A stretch of DNA of 64,000 bases from Limnephilus marmoratus (GCA_917880885.1 OU862923.1:21302770-21366769), one strand, 5' to 3'. Shown: positions 10,139 through 21,390, counted from the stretch's first letter. The notes: a model not told the origin generated them from the sequence alone. Translations and numbers: made by a program.

Positions 10139-10605
10139 GATGATATTTCATTACTTTATCCAATACAGAAGTATTTTCTATACACAAGCTTTTAGGCAAT
10201 GACGTTATATAAAATAAATAGACTCGCCATAGTCTCACATACTCACAATATAATGTGGAAAGTAAGGAACACTCTTTTGTTTTCAGCGATTTTCAGTAAT
10301 TTCTTAATTCAAAAGTTTATTCCTGTGTGATAGAGATAGACAATCAAATAATGTGTGTGTATGAATGGGATTAATTTCTTCGCCGAATACTGTTTTCACA
10401 TCACGGGTGTGACTGAGATAACAAGATGCTCTCACTCGGTTACACTACGCACAGGGGAGGGTAAAGGCGGGTAAAACAAGACACACGGGCAAATATTTTT
10501 TTATTATAATTATATGAGTTATCATTAGTAATACAATATTCGTACTATTATAGTAGTATTGTTAAAAACATATTTTATTATACAGTGTCATAGGTTCAAA
10601 TGAGT
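10139..10605. other. Unannotated stretch
   Basis: No recognisable ORF, terminal repeat or shared repeat was found between the piggyBac-type element and the RT scrap. Confidence 0.4.
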
Positions 10606-10609
10606 TTAC

Positions 10610-10762
10610 AAATCTATTTACAATTTTCATCAACGAATTATAAAATGCTTCCATTATGCAAATGTTCTACTCTTCGCTGATGACATCAAAATATTTCTTC
10701 CTATTAACGCCTTATTGACTGCTTTAAATTACAAAAAGATCTGTACAGGCTTAACCCGTTGA
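10610..10762 (+). pseudogene. Short LINE RT scrap containing the FADD catalytic box
   Basis: Frame-corrected translation reads IIKCFHYANVLLFADDIKIF followed by LPINALLTALNYKKICTGL and a stop at 10760-10762. The FADD box with flanking hydrophobics is motif C of reverse transcriptase. The sequence parallels the minus-strand scrap at 30.65-30.95 kb (FTDDMKIF, INDIIKCLIYEN), which suggests the same LINE family. Upstream INE also resembles the IND of motif C's lead-in, in a shifted frame. Only ~50 codons remain. Confidence 0.7.
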
Positions 10763-10764
10763 AT

Positions 10765-12575
10765 AGCACGAGACCATATTTGTCCCAGCTCACATAGGTC
10801 TCATATAAATCACTATAACTCCCTTACTAACAGAGTGAGAAATATGTTCTAAACGGTGTTAGAAAGACAAAATACCACGCTTTATATTCAAATCTAAAAA
10901 TGACCACCAAAGAAGTAAAACGTAAAGTTTTGAATAGCAATTTGAATTTTTTTTTAATTTTTGGGATTTTATTAGGTAATTATTTTCATATGAAATGACA
11001 AAAAAATATATTTATCAACAGAGCTTAACTACAACTAGCGTGTTTACGTGTATTAAATTATAGTGTCTTGTCATTCTCAGCAAGGAAGCTCGGTTCGAGC
11101 GTTATGACAATTCAAACATAATTAAGTTAATTAACGATTTACCCTTTGTACGTTTTACCCCATCTTTCCCAATAGAAGAAAACGAGTGCGGGACGCTGTG
11201 TGAACCGACCTACTGTTAGCAGGTTGTCTTTGTTATGCTTGTTACTTTTTGATGCAACGTTCTCTGTCTCGTAATGACGTGTAAAACCGCGAGCGGGAAA
11301 CATGAAAATTAATTGTAATATTTATAATAATCGATAATATTAGGTAATTTGCGTGTACTTACAAATGAAGTGTTATTCCTTCGCCTTTACTATTATTTGC
11401 GGTGTAATTGAAACATTTTCTCATCACACAGGAGGGCATTTTGACACTTTTTAAAATGCAATTTACTTACTGGGAAGTGGGAAGTACTGGTAAGACGCAA
11501 CCTTACTCGACGCGTAGCAGTTTAGTACTAAAGTACTAGATATCGAGACCGGTACAATTGTCTTGCCATTGTCTCTCCACTTTGAGATTTCTACCCCTCG
11601 TCTAATATAGTATGTAACGTCATTGCTTTTAGGTACTTAAATCATTGTTTTTTAACGGTGGTGCTTTAATCTATCTAATGAATTAATCCACTCTTAATCC
11701 TCGCCTCATCGAGCATACAAATAAAAGCTATAGAATTCGGTGAAGCGCGTTCTCATCATTCGCCTTTCATACGGTTCCACGACCGCATACAGTTGAAGCT
11801 GAGCGTTGAACAGAACCGTCGTTAGTCGCATGAGGAATATTAATGCGCCTTGCAAACAAATAGACTTCTTTTATTTTCATCCTACGACATGTAAGAGAAG
11901 TTTACGTTGAAAGTAGACAAGCAACTGTGCGGGATTATGGAGCTGTTGAAATGTGATAGGCATTTATTTTTTCAATTTGTTTTTAATGGTATTTTTTTCT
12001 TTGCGATACCTGTACAAGATTCTCAACTGTCTGCATTGTACTGAACAATAGCATATCCAATTTGGAGAATCTTCTCAGAATGGTAGTTAGGTAGGGGAAT
12101 GAGAAGTGGAAGATGAAAGTTAAGATTTCGCTGCTATGTCATTTTATTTTTTATTATTCATTCGCATTTTTCCATTCAATTTTAGCCATTGGCATCGAGT
12201 AACTATCTCTAGTTTTGCCACCTCTTGTTCCTAACAATTCTCTCTCTTATACAAGTGTGATATTTTGAAGTGAAAACTTCTTTAGCACCGTTGTGATTTG
12301 AAACTCGATTAAATGAAAAATAGCGACACTAAAAGAGAGCGAGAGAAAGAGATAGACTAATCGGTATCCTCTATGTGCGGTACTTCGTAGCCTATCGGTG
12401 TCCTCTTTGTGCGGTGCTTCGTAGCCTCCCCACTCTTGTATACTTTGGTTTTATGAAGGTTTCACTCACTAAATCAAAATCGTAACGTTGCTACAGTTGG
12501 CTCTTACTAATATTTTTTAAATTATTATTCTGCAAGTATTTTAGAATTTTCTGCAAGTGTTTAAAATATTATAAA
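10765..12575. other. Long unannotated stretch with one small tandem duplication
   Basis: No ORF above 60 codons and no terminal repeats were seen. At about 12359-12428 a ~34-bp unit containing ATCGGTRTCCTCTWTGTGCG and GGTRCTTCGTAGCCT is present twice in tandem with a few differences. I recognise nothing else. Confidence 0.4.
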
Positions 12576-12576
12576 T

Positions 12577-12715
12577 AAGTCGTCCGTAAGTGGCTTCACC
12601 ACAGTTTGAAAATGACCTTACAAGTCGAAACAGCTGTAACTAAAATACATTCTAATATACTTGTGGAACTCGATAATAACATTGTCAAATTTAATTTTAA
12701 TTAAATTTCTAAAAA
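12577..12715 (+). repeat. RepD copy 1
   Basis: It shares an ordered series of words with 54668-54805: AAGTCGTC, ACCACAGTTT, AAAATG-CCTT, GAAACAGCTGT, ACTAAAATAC, AATAATGACATT or variants, and a TTAAATTTAATTT tail. The two copies are old and diverged. There is no coding capacity and the class is unknown. Confidence 0.55.
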
Positions 12716-13479
12716 TTAAAATGGAGTTCTACGAATTAAACACAAAAACAATTAATATAGTTAAATTTATCACTATTACGAAAAGTGAGTATTTATGTCG
12801 GGGGGAGACAAAAAACATGCAAAAAATATGCATTTAACATTTTAATTTTGTTAAAATTAATTCACTTACGCGGATACGCCATTTTTATATTTATCGTTTT
12901 TATTTAACATTTCATAGACAATAAATCAATGCTGCCAATCATAGAAAAAATATTTTGGCCATATAAAACAACAATTTATTCACGTTATTAAGTGAATGCA
13001 TTATTGACAAGTTTGTACCTGTATTTATAACAGCAGAACGTGGAAATAAATGTATTAGAATAATTACACAACCAAACCATTAAAAACCTGAGATGTATAT
13101 CTAAATTATGATGACATGCAGCTTTCGTAGTTTGAATCTCAATCTAATAATTTGAAATTGGTACTTTTTTGTTTTTATTTTGACGAGAATTTATTTGATG
13201 GTCTAAAAAGGGATATTACGTAATATCCGTGCATCAAACCTTGACTACACGAATGTTCCGTATTATCCGTGAGGTGGACTCTATGCATATTTACCAAAAA
13301 ATATAAATCGATTTTGAAAGATTGTTATTCTATCTAGTAAAGTTGTGATTAATTTTTTTTTTAAATATGTTTATTTTTATTGTAATAAGGTTACATCGTT
13401 GGTCGATGATAGATCTGTTAATTTTTCAACAAAAATGTTGTATAATACAAAACATCTTTCAATTAAATAAATTATCTAA

Positions 13480-13855
13480 ATAAGCTACTTTTCAGAATTT
13501 TAATTTTAATTCGAATAAAATCATTAAAATAACTTGTAGGCACGTATTTTGTGACGAAAATGCTTCAGTTTGTCTATTTACGGTCTCATATACCCGTGTA
13601 TTTTTCAGATTTTTTTACACATTTATTTTCCTTTATCATTATTGAAAAATTATGTATATATACTTTAAAAAAATAATTCCAAAAACCGCATAACTTTTTT
13701 TTGTCATAATCTTTTTGAGCATTTTTATTGCTAACATGAGTGTAGGTATATATTAAAGCAATTTTTTTTTATAAAAGAACATCGATTTTGAGATATTAGT
13801 TAAAAATGCCAGTACGGAGAATAATTAATCTTTCTCATTGGAACCGCCCTATACA
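13480..13855 (-). repeat. Diverged RepC-related segment
   Basis: At 13806-13852 the minus strand matches the left subterminal region of RepC (complement of AGGGCGGTTACAATGAGAAAG and TTAATTATTCTCCGTACC), and at about 13590-13660 the interior (TCTGAAAAATAC, AATGATAAAG). The RepC left terminus itself (GAGCGTTTAACCAG) is missing and the inner sequence has diverged. It is an old or related-subfamily copy. Confidence 0.55.
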
Positions 13856-13859
13856 GTTG

Positions 13860-14425
13860 TGAGAGTACGATCGCAAGACCATCTTTTGATGAAATTATAA
13901 TTTCTCGGCCGTTGGTTAATCAGCACAATAAGATTGCTAATGAATTCTCAATCCACTCTCACGGTCTTTCCACAATTCCTTACATTGATAATCCTCTTAT
14001 GATTATTTCATCACTGGCAACCACCGCAATGGAAGTCTATTGTCAGCTGTTTCGTGTCGACTGCTTCCCACAAAAAATAAAATAAACACATGATAAAGTA
14101 TGCTCTTCTTTTCAACGGCCTTTGTGATTTGGGAAATATTGCTTCGACGTGCTCGTTCAAGGAAACGCGCCGTATACACTCCTTGTTTTTTTAGAACCCT
14201 TCCGAACTCATCTTATTTCAAGTTGCTTTTGTGAGATTTTTTTCCCCAACTCCTTCAAACGAATGTCCATATCTCTGGATAAAAATACAACATTATTTAG
14301 AAGGCGTTAATAAATACAATGACTTCTTCAAATTTTGCAAATTCACTTTGTGGCACCATTTTATTAATGAAATCATTAAAAACACTTTGTTTTTACCACG
14401 ATAATCTTTATTTAAAAAATCAACA
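13860..14425. other. Unannotated stretch
   Basis: No supported feature was found. It lies between a RepC relic and the first hammerhead-like motif. Confidence 0.4.
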
Positions 14426-14426
14426 T

Positions 14427-14455
14427 GTTTCGAGAACGATGTTCTCTTCATCAGG
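14427..14455 (-). ncRNA. Hammerhead-ribozyme-like core H1 (PLE terminus relic)
   Basis: The minus strand reads CTGATGA, then AGAGAACATCGTTCT, then CGAAAC. AGAAC and GTTCT can pair as stem II around an ATC loop, which gives the conserved CUGANGA-stem II-GAAA core. Flanking words (GAAACATGTTGAT, TAAAAACAAAGTG) also flank H2 at 22.18 kb, so they belong to one element family. Hammerhead motifs are known in the terminal repeats of Penelope-like retroelements. Whether stems I and III and the UH cleavage site are complete here is not clear. No PLE ORF adjoins it. Confidence 0.55.
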
Positions 14456-14881
14456 ACATTATATGTACTAAAACTAAATGATCAAATATAGAAAGACAGG
14501 TGTGGGTAGAAATGGAAGTATTTATTCAATTTATCAACTTTAGCTAATTAAATAGTTAGATTTTATTCACTTTTATTTGGCTTCCTCAGATACTTAGAAT
14601 GTGCATAAGTAAGTAACTGTGCATGTGAATATGTATGTAGTTTCAATATCTCTTAACGGATTTCGTTAGTATAGGATGTTACATGTAGTAATGTGTCTCA
14701 ACAGAGGTAAATAGTTGTTTTATATGAGAGAGATAACTGTCGCCAGTTCGGGTCCAATACCCGAAGATAGCCGATCAAATCCGATCTATAGGTGAGAACC
14801 TTCAGTGCATTTCCCCTGCTTTAGATTATTACAGCTCATCCTTTAGAATGGACGTTAAATCCAGCTAGATACTCATCTCTA

Positions 14882-15060
14882 TCTCTACATAGTATAAATT
14901 AAAGTCCTTCGCGTCGTATGTCTGTCTGTTCGTGATAAAGTAAAAAACTACTGAACGGATTTTCATGCGGTTTTCACTAATAGGTAGAGTGATTCGTGAG
15001 GAAGGTTTGCGTACATAATTTGTGAGGATTTGTCTAAATTAGTTGAAACAGAACGATAAT
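14882..15060 (+). mobile_element. Helitron 5'-end fragment (HelB family)
   Basis: It starts A^TCTCTACATAGTATAAATTAAAGTCC, which is nearly the start of the 15365 element, and continues GTCTGTCTGTTCG and AACTACTGAACGGATTTTC, GCGGTTTTCACTAATA. The last words recur inverted at about 36.25-36.30 kb. Helitrons begin with TC and insert after A. The 3' CTAG end is not found nearby, so the copy is truncated or fused into the next one. Confidence 0.55.
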
Positions 15061-15364
15061 TATTAGAAGGTCGGCAAAAGGCAAACCGCCTGGTAGCTTG
15101 CATCAAAAACACTGCCTAATCTCTTTAAGATATAACAAAACAATGCATGGTGGGATATTCCTCCTTTATAGATCTACAAAAAAGTCCACGATGGCATATG
15201 TCTATCTTTTACGGATAGCTTACTATACCCATTCCATCACAAATGGTCACGTACAATGCGTTAATTGAAAAGTTAGATAGATACAGTATTAATTCATCCT
15301 TATTAACTTAAATACGTTAGTTACCTCAAGCTTTTCATGCACATTATTATAATCTTTCGCACTA

Positions 15365-15514
15365 TCTCTACGTATAATAAATTAAAGTCCTCCGCGGCGT
15401 CTGTCTGTCTGTCTATTCGCGATAAACTCAAAGATAACGGTGGTTATAAAAGTTGGAAAACCATCCAGTAGATGGTGTTGTGTTTAGTTGGCAACGCGTG
15501 GCCGGGTCAGCTAG
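15365..15514 (+). mobile_element. 150-bp Helitron (HelB), complete ends
   Basis: It begins TCTCTACGTATAATAAATTA after an A and ends GGGTCAGCTAG before a T (15515), fitting Helitron rules: 5' TC, 3' CTRR and A^T insertion. A short hairpin GGC..GCC lies just before the GGGTCAG terminus. The repeated CTGTCTGTCTGTCT is a short microsatellite. There is no coding capacity, and it would need a Rep/helicase from an autonomous relative. Confidence 0.75.
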
Positions 15515-15581
15515 TTTTACATAAGACGCTAACAAACAAACTCGTAATCTAGACGAACCAAAATAATTATTGAAACTCCCG

Positions 15582-15895
15582 ATCATGTGATTAATTTGTG
15601 TTATTTCAAAATTTATTCATTTAAAATAATACGTAGTGTAGGTTGCGGCACGCTCCGGAGTGGAAGATACTCTCAGTATCGCCTTGGTGTAAGACAACTA
15701 TTCAGAATTCAAACGTTGCTTGAAATAGCTTTAGCGGTGTTTGGTGACCATATAGAATAGCCAGGCACTCCACTTTCCTCTTCCTCATCTCCTTCCCCTC
15801 CTCACTACCTTCAGCTTCACAACATACCCCAATTGGGGATGCCATAGTCTCACAACTCTTGTGCGGTATTCATATAAAAATAAAAATAAATAAAT
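15582..15895 (+). mobile_element. SINE S2, 5'-truncated
   Basis: It contains the S2 body: GGCACGCTCCGGAGTGGAAG, CTCAGTATCGCC, ATTCAGAATT, TTTGGTGACCA, CTCCTTCCCCTCCTCAC, CCCCAATTGGGGATG, CATAGTCTCAC, ending ATTCATATAAAAATAAAAAT. The tRNA-like head present at 21.39, 46.05 and 53.20 kb is missing. The copy is diverged from the others by scattered substitutions. Confidence 0.8.
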
Positions 15896-16366
15896 CTGAA
15901 TTGTATTATCCAACCGGGGGAACAACATTACTTGTGGTATGTTAATGTAAGAAAATATCTATTTTCAGGTATAGTGTTGTTATTTATGAAGAAAATAAAA
16001 TATTTCTAAACTGTTAAATTAAAAATTAATTATTCATTCTTCGGAGTAAAAATACAACTTGATTCAAAAGTTTAATTTACCGACATGATTTATTTAAATT
16101 CGTTGAATTTAACTAATTACTCTACATCAGAATTCGTCGCATGAATCAAGTTAATCCTAGCGTGGAATTGAACTGGAACTCCCTGATTAGTTATTGATCT
16201 GAAAGTTTTTTGTTAAACTTTTACAATCCTGACTTTATTTTGAGCTTTACCTTACAATCAATCGCGATTCACTCAATTCGTGGAATTTTAGAATTTGGCA
16301 CATACGTTTGTAAATTAGGAAACTTTTTAAATTGAAATTTTAAATGTCTGTATTACGACATTTGTA

Positions 16367-16400
16367 ATTATTTATTTATTTACGGCGCAAATACCCTAAA
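16367..16400 (-). repeat. Minimal LINE 3' end
   Basis: TATTTATTTATTTACGGCGC looks like the (TAAA)n terminus plus the first bases of a LINE 3' UTR on the minus strand, analogous to 59.66 kb. Only ~30 bp remains. It could instead be a chance microsatellite. Confidence 0.35.
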
Positions 16401-16403
16401 AAC

Positions 16404-16680
16404 TATATATATAAAAATCAAAATATGCTTGTTTGGGTGTATATGAGTTGTCTATGCGTTGCTAAACCATTCATCCGATTGCAATGAAACTTTGGGGATT
16501 TGATGTGCGCGTGCCCGCAACGGTTTCAATATACAATTGTGAGTACTGGCAACCTGAAATTATACATTGCTAACCATTCATCTATCTGATTGCGATGAAA
16601 CTTTGGGGATTTGATGTCTGCGTATACGCGACGGTTTCTTTATATAATTGTGAGCTCTGGCATTATGAAATTTATAAAAA
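16404..16680 (+). mobile_element. HelA 5' module with two ~110-bp units
   Basis: The sequence begins TATATATATAAAAATCAAAA and has TGCGTTGCTAAACCATTCATCC near 16455, recurring near 16565 as ATTGCTAACCATTCATC. Each is followed by GCRATGAAACTTTGGGGATT and then a GAGYWCTGGCA word. This is the plus-strand counterpart of the modules at 6.67 and 56.3 kb. The C/T-rich 3' half and the CTAG end are absent. Confidence 0.7.
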
Positions 16681-16860
16681 AACCAAACATTTCGGTACCT
16701 ACTTTATTCCTAGTCTGCTATGTTTTGTACTTATCAAAAGACTCGGGAATATTTCACATCACAATCGAAATTAGTTTGATTATACGCATTAATTAGTTTG
16801 TAATTATCGGATAATTATATCCAATTCCATATACCAAAAGATTCTGTATATTTGTTATGT

Positions 16861-17485
16861 CTTCCTTGAACTGATAACAAACGACAATAATACCACAGAG
16901 GAGATCCAGAAGCGCATAGTGAACGCAAATCGCTGTTATTTCCGCCTACAAAACCAATTAAAGTCCAGACTGCTGTCCAGAAACACGAAGTTATTAGTGT
17001 ACAAAACACTTATCAGACCAGTACTTACGTACGCAGCTGAGACTTGGGTACTAACTAAGAGGAATGAGCGAGCACTGGACGTTTTTGAAAGAAAAATTTT
17101 GAGGCGCATCTTCGGACCGGTTCAAGAAAATGGATTTTGGCGCAGATGCTATAACAATGAGCTCTATACTTTGTTTAAGGAGCTAAACGTCGCTAAATTT
17201 ATAAAATTAAAAAGACTTCGGTGGCTGGGTCATGTGGAGAGAATGACCGAGCATCAAGCACCAAAGTCCCTGCTGAACTCAAGACCAATAGGGCGAAGGA
17301 GCCTAGGAAGGCCAAGACTAAGATGGAGCGACAACGTCCTCAAAGACATATCTATCTTAGAGCTTCCAAACTGGAGAGAGCTGGCACAAAACCGAGATGA
17401 GTGGAGGAAGACTCTTGAGGAGGCCAAGACCCACCAGGGGTTGTAGAGCCAATAGTGATGATGATGACGATGACTTCCTTGAACT
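16861..17485 (+). mobile_element. 5'-truncated RTE-like LINE insertion with 12-bp target duplication
   Basis: CTTCCTTGAACT occurs immediately before (16861-16872) and after (17474-17485) a 601-bp insert. The insert ends in a short GATGATGATGACGATGA tail, as expected for RTE-type LINEs, which end in short tandem repeats rather than poly(A). The intact duplication and open frame indicate a young insertion. Further degraded copies of the same family lie at 32.52 (minus), 50.23 (minus) and 52.81 kb. Confidence 0.9.
16873..17446 (+). CDS. RTE-like endonuclease/reverse transcriptase, C-terminal fragment
   Basis: The frame is open from the insertion boundary (ITNDNNTTEEIQKRIVNANR) to a TAG stop at 17444-17446; the first ATG-like start is only internal. 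Recognisable blocks in order are YKTLIRPVLTYAAETWVLTK, ALDVFERKILRRIFGPV, RLRWLGHVERM, GRRSLGRPRLRW and a C-terminal EWRKTLEEAKTHQGL. These match the post-RT region of RTE/BovB-type ORF2 proteins, often labelled 'endonuclease-reverse transcriptase' or CFDP2-like in insect annotations. The APE endonuclease and the RT catalytic palm are not included, so this fragment cannot be enzymatically active. Lack of stops fits recent 5'-truncated integration. Confidence 0.88.
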
Positions 17486-17989
17486 AAAGAGGCATTATTA
17501 TCTATTATAAGAAGCTTACCGATAAAAAAAATTCACTTAAAACCATGATGAAACTTTTCCAATCTGTTTTTGTTAACATTCTCCTACAAACATAATACAA
17601 AAAGAAGTATTTTCTTTATTGAAGATTTTTTGCTCGCGAAGTAAAATATTATTATAAAATTTGATGAGATATATTTTTGATACGATTATTATTAATTTGT
17701 GTCTACTTCACTTTCCACTTAACGAATTGAAGGAAGGCTTAACCTGTCAAAGTTTTCATCGTTAGTTGACTTATTGATATTTTTCTATGTAAATAAAGTA
17801 CAATGAATTTTCTACTTTATTTTCTTTTTTTTACAGAATGAACTCCAAAGCAATTATCGTGTTTTTAATGACGAGCTGACAGAATAATGTCTTTGTAAGA
17901 TGATTTATCCATGTTTAATTTGCACGTAATGAGAACAAAATTTAATATTGATCACTTTATTGGTAGTAAATTTTCAATTACAATTATAA

Positions 17990-18515
17990 TTTGTAAGACT
18001 CTCTTTTAACAGCCTGCTTTAAAAAACCACTCCTCCTCGTAAACTCCTCGTGATTTTTTGTTTTAAAAAACGGGCCTTAAGTCGCCGCTATCCAAACTTC
18101 TACCGATTTCTTTCATACCTCCCTTAAAAATTTCTTTAAGCTTTTAAAAAAATATATATATTATTTTTTAAGATAATATCTAGACGCATTTCACGCCGAA
18201 ATGCAAATTATAAGAAATTCCCTCGATAGAAAAAAATCGCAAAGTATGCTTCGAAAATTATTATAAACACGTTCATTTCACTTATTGTACAGGTTTATAG
18301 TTGTGAAAAAAATCACAATGTTTCTTTAAATGACACCAAAGACGCCTTCCATGAGATTTTTGCTCTATTTTAAACGAGTCGTGTTTTATTAAACATTTTT
18401 ACAATTGTCGCTTCAATTTTATCATTTAAATGTTAGCGCGCTTTGTCCAACATTCGTAATTACACATCTGTAATGAATTTTGAAATCTGAATTATTTAGG
18501 CTTTAATATTTTATT
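17990..18515 (-). mobile_element. RepB, TTAA-bounded element, diverged minus-strand copy
   Basis: TTAA at 18077-18080 is followed by GTCGCCGCTATCC, matching the inverted right end of the 42.37 kb copy. It continues with words shared by all RepB copies: GATAATATCTAGACGC, CGAAATGCAAATTAT, CGATAGAAAAAAATCGC, AACGAGTCGTGTTTTATTAAAC and AAATGTTAGCGCGCT. The left terminus is degraded around 18480-18515. There is no ORF. RepB copies elsewhere are at 36.65, 42.37 and 46.45 kb (half). Confidence 0.7.
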
Positions 18516-18799
18516 TATTTAAGGCTTTTGGAAACACGATTTTACAGACTCTAACGTACATCATAATAACCCTTACGTAATGAATACATCAAACCTTTCT
18601 GTGTCATGCCTTCCGTCAGAGTTACTCCCTTATCAAAACCACCTGACTTCTTTGCCAACAAACACTTTTATCTACTTTGCACAATACGTACAATCATACT
18701 AATATACGAACTTATAAGTATGAATACCTATATCACCCCTGTCCCGTCAAGATTCCTCTTCATTATGTTATCTTTAATAAGTTAGGTATATTCCTTGAC

Positions 18800-19571
18800 A
18801 GGAAGCTTTCGAACATCTACATCCACTTGGGAAACTTTTCATTGCAACTTTCAAATATTTATGTAGCATGACAAGGAAGCACTCTACTATCTAGGGTTCA
18901 AATAAATGTCACAAACGTCTTTCTTCCTAATTTTAAATTGAGTTTTATTGGTTTGACCATTTTTCTCTTTGATTATCTAAGGGCTGAAGTTTTCGAACAT
19001 CGGCCTTCAGAATCCCTCCACTTGGGAAACTTTTCATTGCAACTTTCAAATATTTATGTAGCATCACAAGGAAGCACTCTCCTATCTAGAGTTCAAATAA
19101 ATGTCTAAAAAGTCTTTCTTCCTAATTTTAAATTGAGTTTTATCGGTTTGGCCATTTTTCTCTTTGATTATCTGAGGGCTGAAGTTTTCGAACATCGGCC
19201 TTCAGAATCCCTCCACTTGGGAAACTTTTCATTGCAACTTTCAAATATTTACGTAGCTTGACAAGGAAGCACTCTCCTATCTAGGGTTCAAATAAATGTC
19301 AAAAAAGTCTTTCTTCCTAATTTTAAATTGAGTTTTATCGGTTTGGCCATTTTTCTCTTTGATTATCTAAGAGCTGAAGTTTTCGAACATCGGCCTCCAG
19401 AATTCCTCCACTTGGGAAACTTTTCATTGCATCTTTCAAATATTTATGTAGCACGACAAAGAAGCACTCTACTAACTAGGGTCCAAATAAATGTCAAAAA
19501 AGTCTTTCTTCCTAATTTTAAATTGAGTTTTATTCGGCTTGACCATTTTTCTCTTTGATTATCTAAGGGCT
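18800..19571 (+). repeat. ~195-bp tandem satellite, about four units
   Basis: The word CCACTTGGGAAACTTTTCAT begins at about 18824, 19020, 19214 and 19409, so the period is 194-196 bp. Each unit also has TTTATGTAGCAYGACAARGAAG, CTTTCTTCCTAATTTTAAAT and GATTATCTAAGGGCTGAAG. Units differ by a few percent, and unit 1 has a shortened junction (missing the CGGCCTTCAGAATCC word). Small open frames inside are by-products. This is a short local array, not long heterochromatic satellite. Confidence 0.92.
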
Positions 19572-20309
19572 GCTGAAAAGCTGTGTCGAATTGGAATGAA
19601 ATATTTTTTCACTCAGCTTTTTATCTGCCGAACGGAAATTGTGTTTTCTTTACTCTGTCACACATTAAAACACGTTGTTATTTGCTGAAAGCTTTTCAAT
19701 ATCCTGTCTAAAACTTCATTACCGACCGAAACGTAATAAATGCCTACGAAGGATGTTCAATGGAATTGGGTTGAATTGACGAAACCCGTTCTAATTTAAT
19801 ACTTTATGTCGTAAATATTATTTTTAAATAGGCGGTTTTAATTCTCAATCTTTAACAAAATTAAGATCTTAGGATATGATTTTTTCACATTATACATGTA
19901 TTCAAATTGATACGTTTGAGGTTGAACGAAAATTACGACAAACTTCAATTATTAAATATTTCTGGCAATTTCTCATATTCGATTATTTAATATTTCGTTT
20001 GATGACTGACTATATTTCAAACGGCATTGAATATCAACATCATGAATTGATTTTATGTACTTTCTGTCTTCTGCAGAATGCTTCGGCTTCTTCATTATAT
20101 TGATCGTGTATTTCTTGATATTAACCTTTGTATTCTTGGAGTTCTTCTTTCAAAGATCTTACCTTCAATGAACAAACTTAAGAACTTATGCTGTTCATCC
20201 CTTTGTACATTTAACAAGAAGGCAATCTAACGTCTCAGGGGGATGTCATAAGCTCCCGTGTGCAGTTGTCCTACTGCGAAGTATTGGCATTGAGTGTTAT
20301 TGTTTTCCG
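19572..20309. other. Unannotated stretch
   Basis: There is a weak 75-codon plus-strand frame at 19876-20103 without motifs. No repeat relation to the rest of the window was noticed. Confidence 0.4.
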
Positions 20310-21006
20310 TTAAGAGCGTTTAACCAGCCAGCGGACGAAAATCCACATTTCGTCGAAAGTTGTTCTTACGATCGTGCAGGGCGGTTACAATGAGAAAGAT
20401 TAATTATTCTCCGTACCAGCTTTTTCAAATTATAACTCAATATCGAATTTATTTCAATTCAAATTAGCTTTAATTTATACCTTCATCCAAAAATGCTGAA
20501 AGGCGTGATGATAAAACCATTAAAATAATGTACTTTTTGTATTTATCATTTTTCAATAATGTCTAAATTTAATAAGAATGTTAAAAAAATCTGAAATATA
20601 TTAGTTTGTAAATGCGCAATAAATACTCAAACGGACCAATTTTCGCCAAGAAACACATGTACGTACATATTTTTTAATGATTTTATTGAAACTAAAATTA
20701 AAATTCTAAAACATACGTTTGCTAGATAATGTATTGATTTATTTTACTGCATGATTTTATTATTTGAAATGGGTGTGGTATAATACAAAAACTTTTTTGA
20801 AAATTGAACAAATCTGCCAACGACCTATGGAATAACCTTATTATACTAAAAATTTAAAAAATCTCAAAATTTATTACATACGAATGCTAGATAAAAGAAC
20901 AATCTTTCGAAATCCATTTATATTTTTTTGTGGAAAAGAGTCAATACGTCTAAAAACTTTTTTGAAAATGACGTATTTCCGGTTTTCTCTGGTAATGCCA
21001 TCTTAA
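20310..21006 (+). mobile_element. RepC, TTAA-bounded DNA element, complete copy
   Basis: TTAA lies at both ends (20310-20313 and 21003-21006). The left end GAGCGTTTAACCAG and right end CTGGTAATGCCATC form short imperfect inverted repeats. The 689-bp interior is AT-rich and near-identical in order to the 35.42 kb copy (GTCGAAAGTTGTTCTT, AGGGCGGTTACAATGAGAAA, CCGTACCAGCTTTTT, AACACATGTACGTACATA, GAAAAGAGTCAATACGTC). TTAA duplications are typical of piggyBac and also of Kolobok elements, and I cannot decide between them. There is no transposase ORF. Confidence 0.8.
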
Positions 21007-21390
21007 GGAAACTCACATGGGTTTTCGTTTTTACGGTTTCTGTCATAATAATATTGTGATTTATTTTTATTCCACATATATTATTTTTATTCCACATAAT
21101 CACTCTACCGGAATTACAATAGAATATGCAAAAAATTATGTTCATTTTCATTCTGATTAAATCTTGTTGATCTATTGGCTATTCAAAACTAATTAAAAAT
21201 TTCCACGTTAATTTCTGGCAATTATCGCTTTGCATCAGCTTTAATTAATGTATGATAAATAAAATTAAACAACCTCCGGTCATAATAATTGTAAATTTTA
21301 ATAATTTATTACCTAATTCTTCAATATTCACCAATTAATTTTGTGTCATCATTTTTATTTATATGAAAACAAATTACTTTGTTTACACCT

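Noticed and set aside
19328..19558. 76-codon open frame
   Set aside because: Spans units of the 195-bp satellite; it is a by-product of the repeat.
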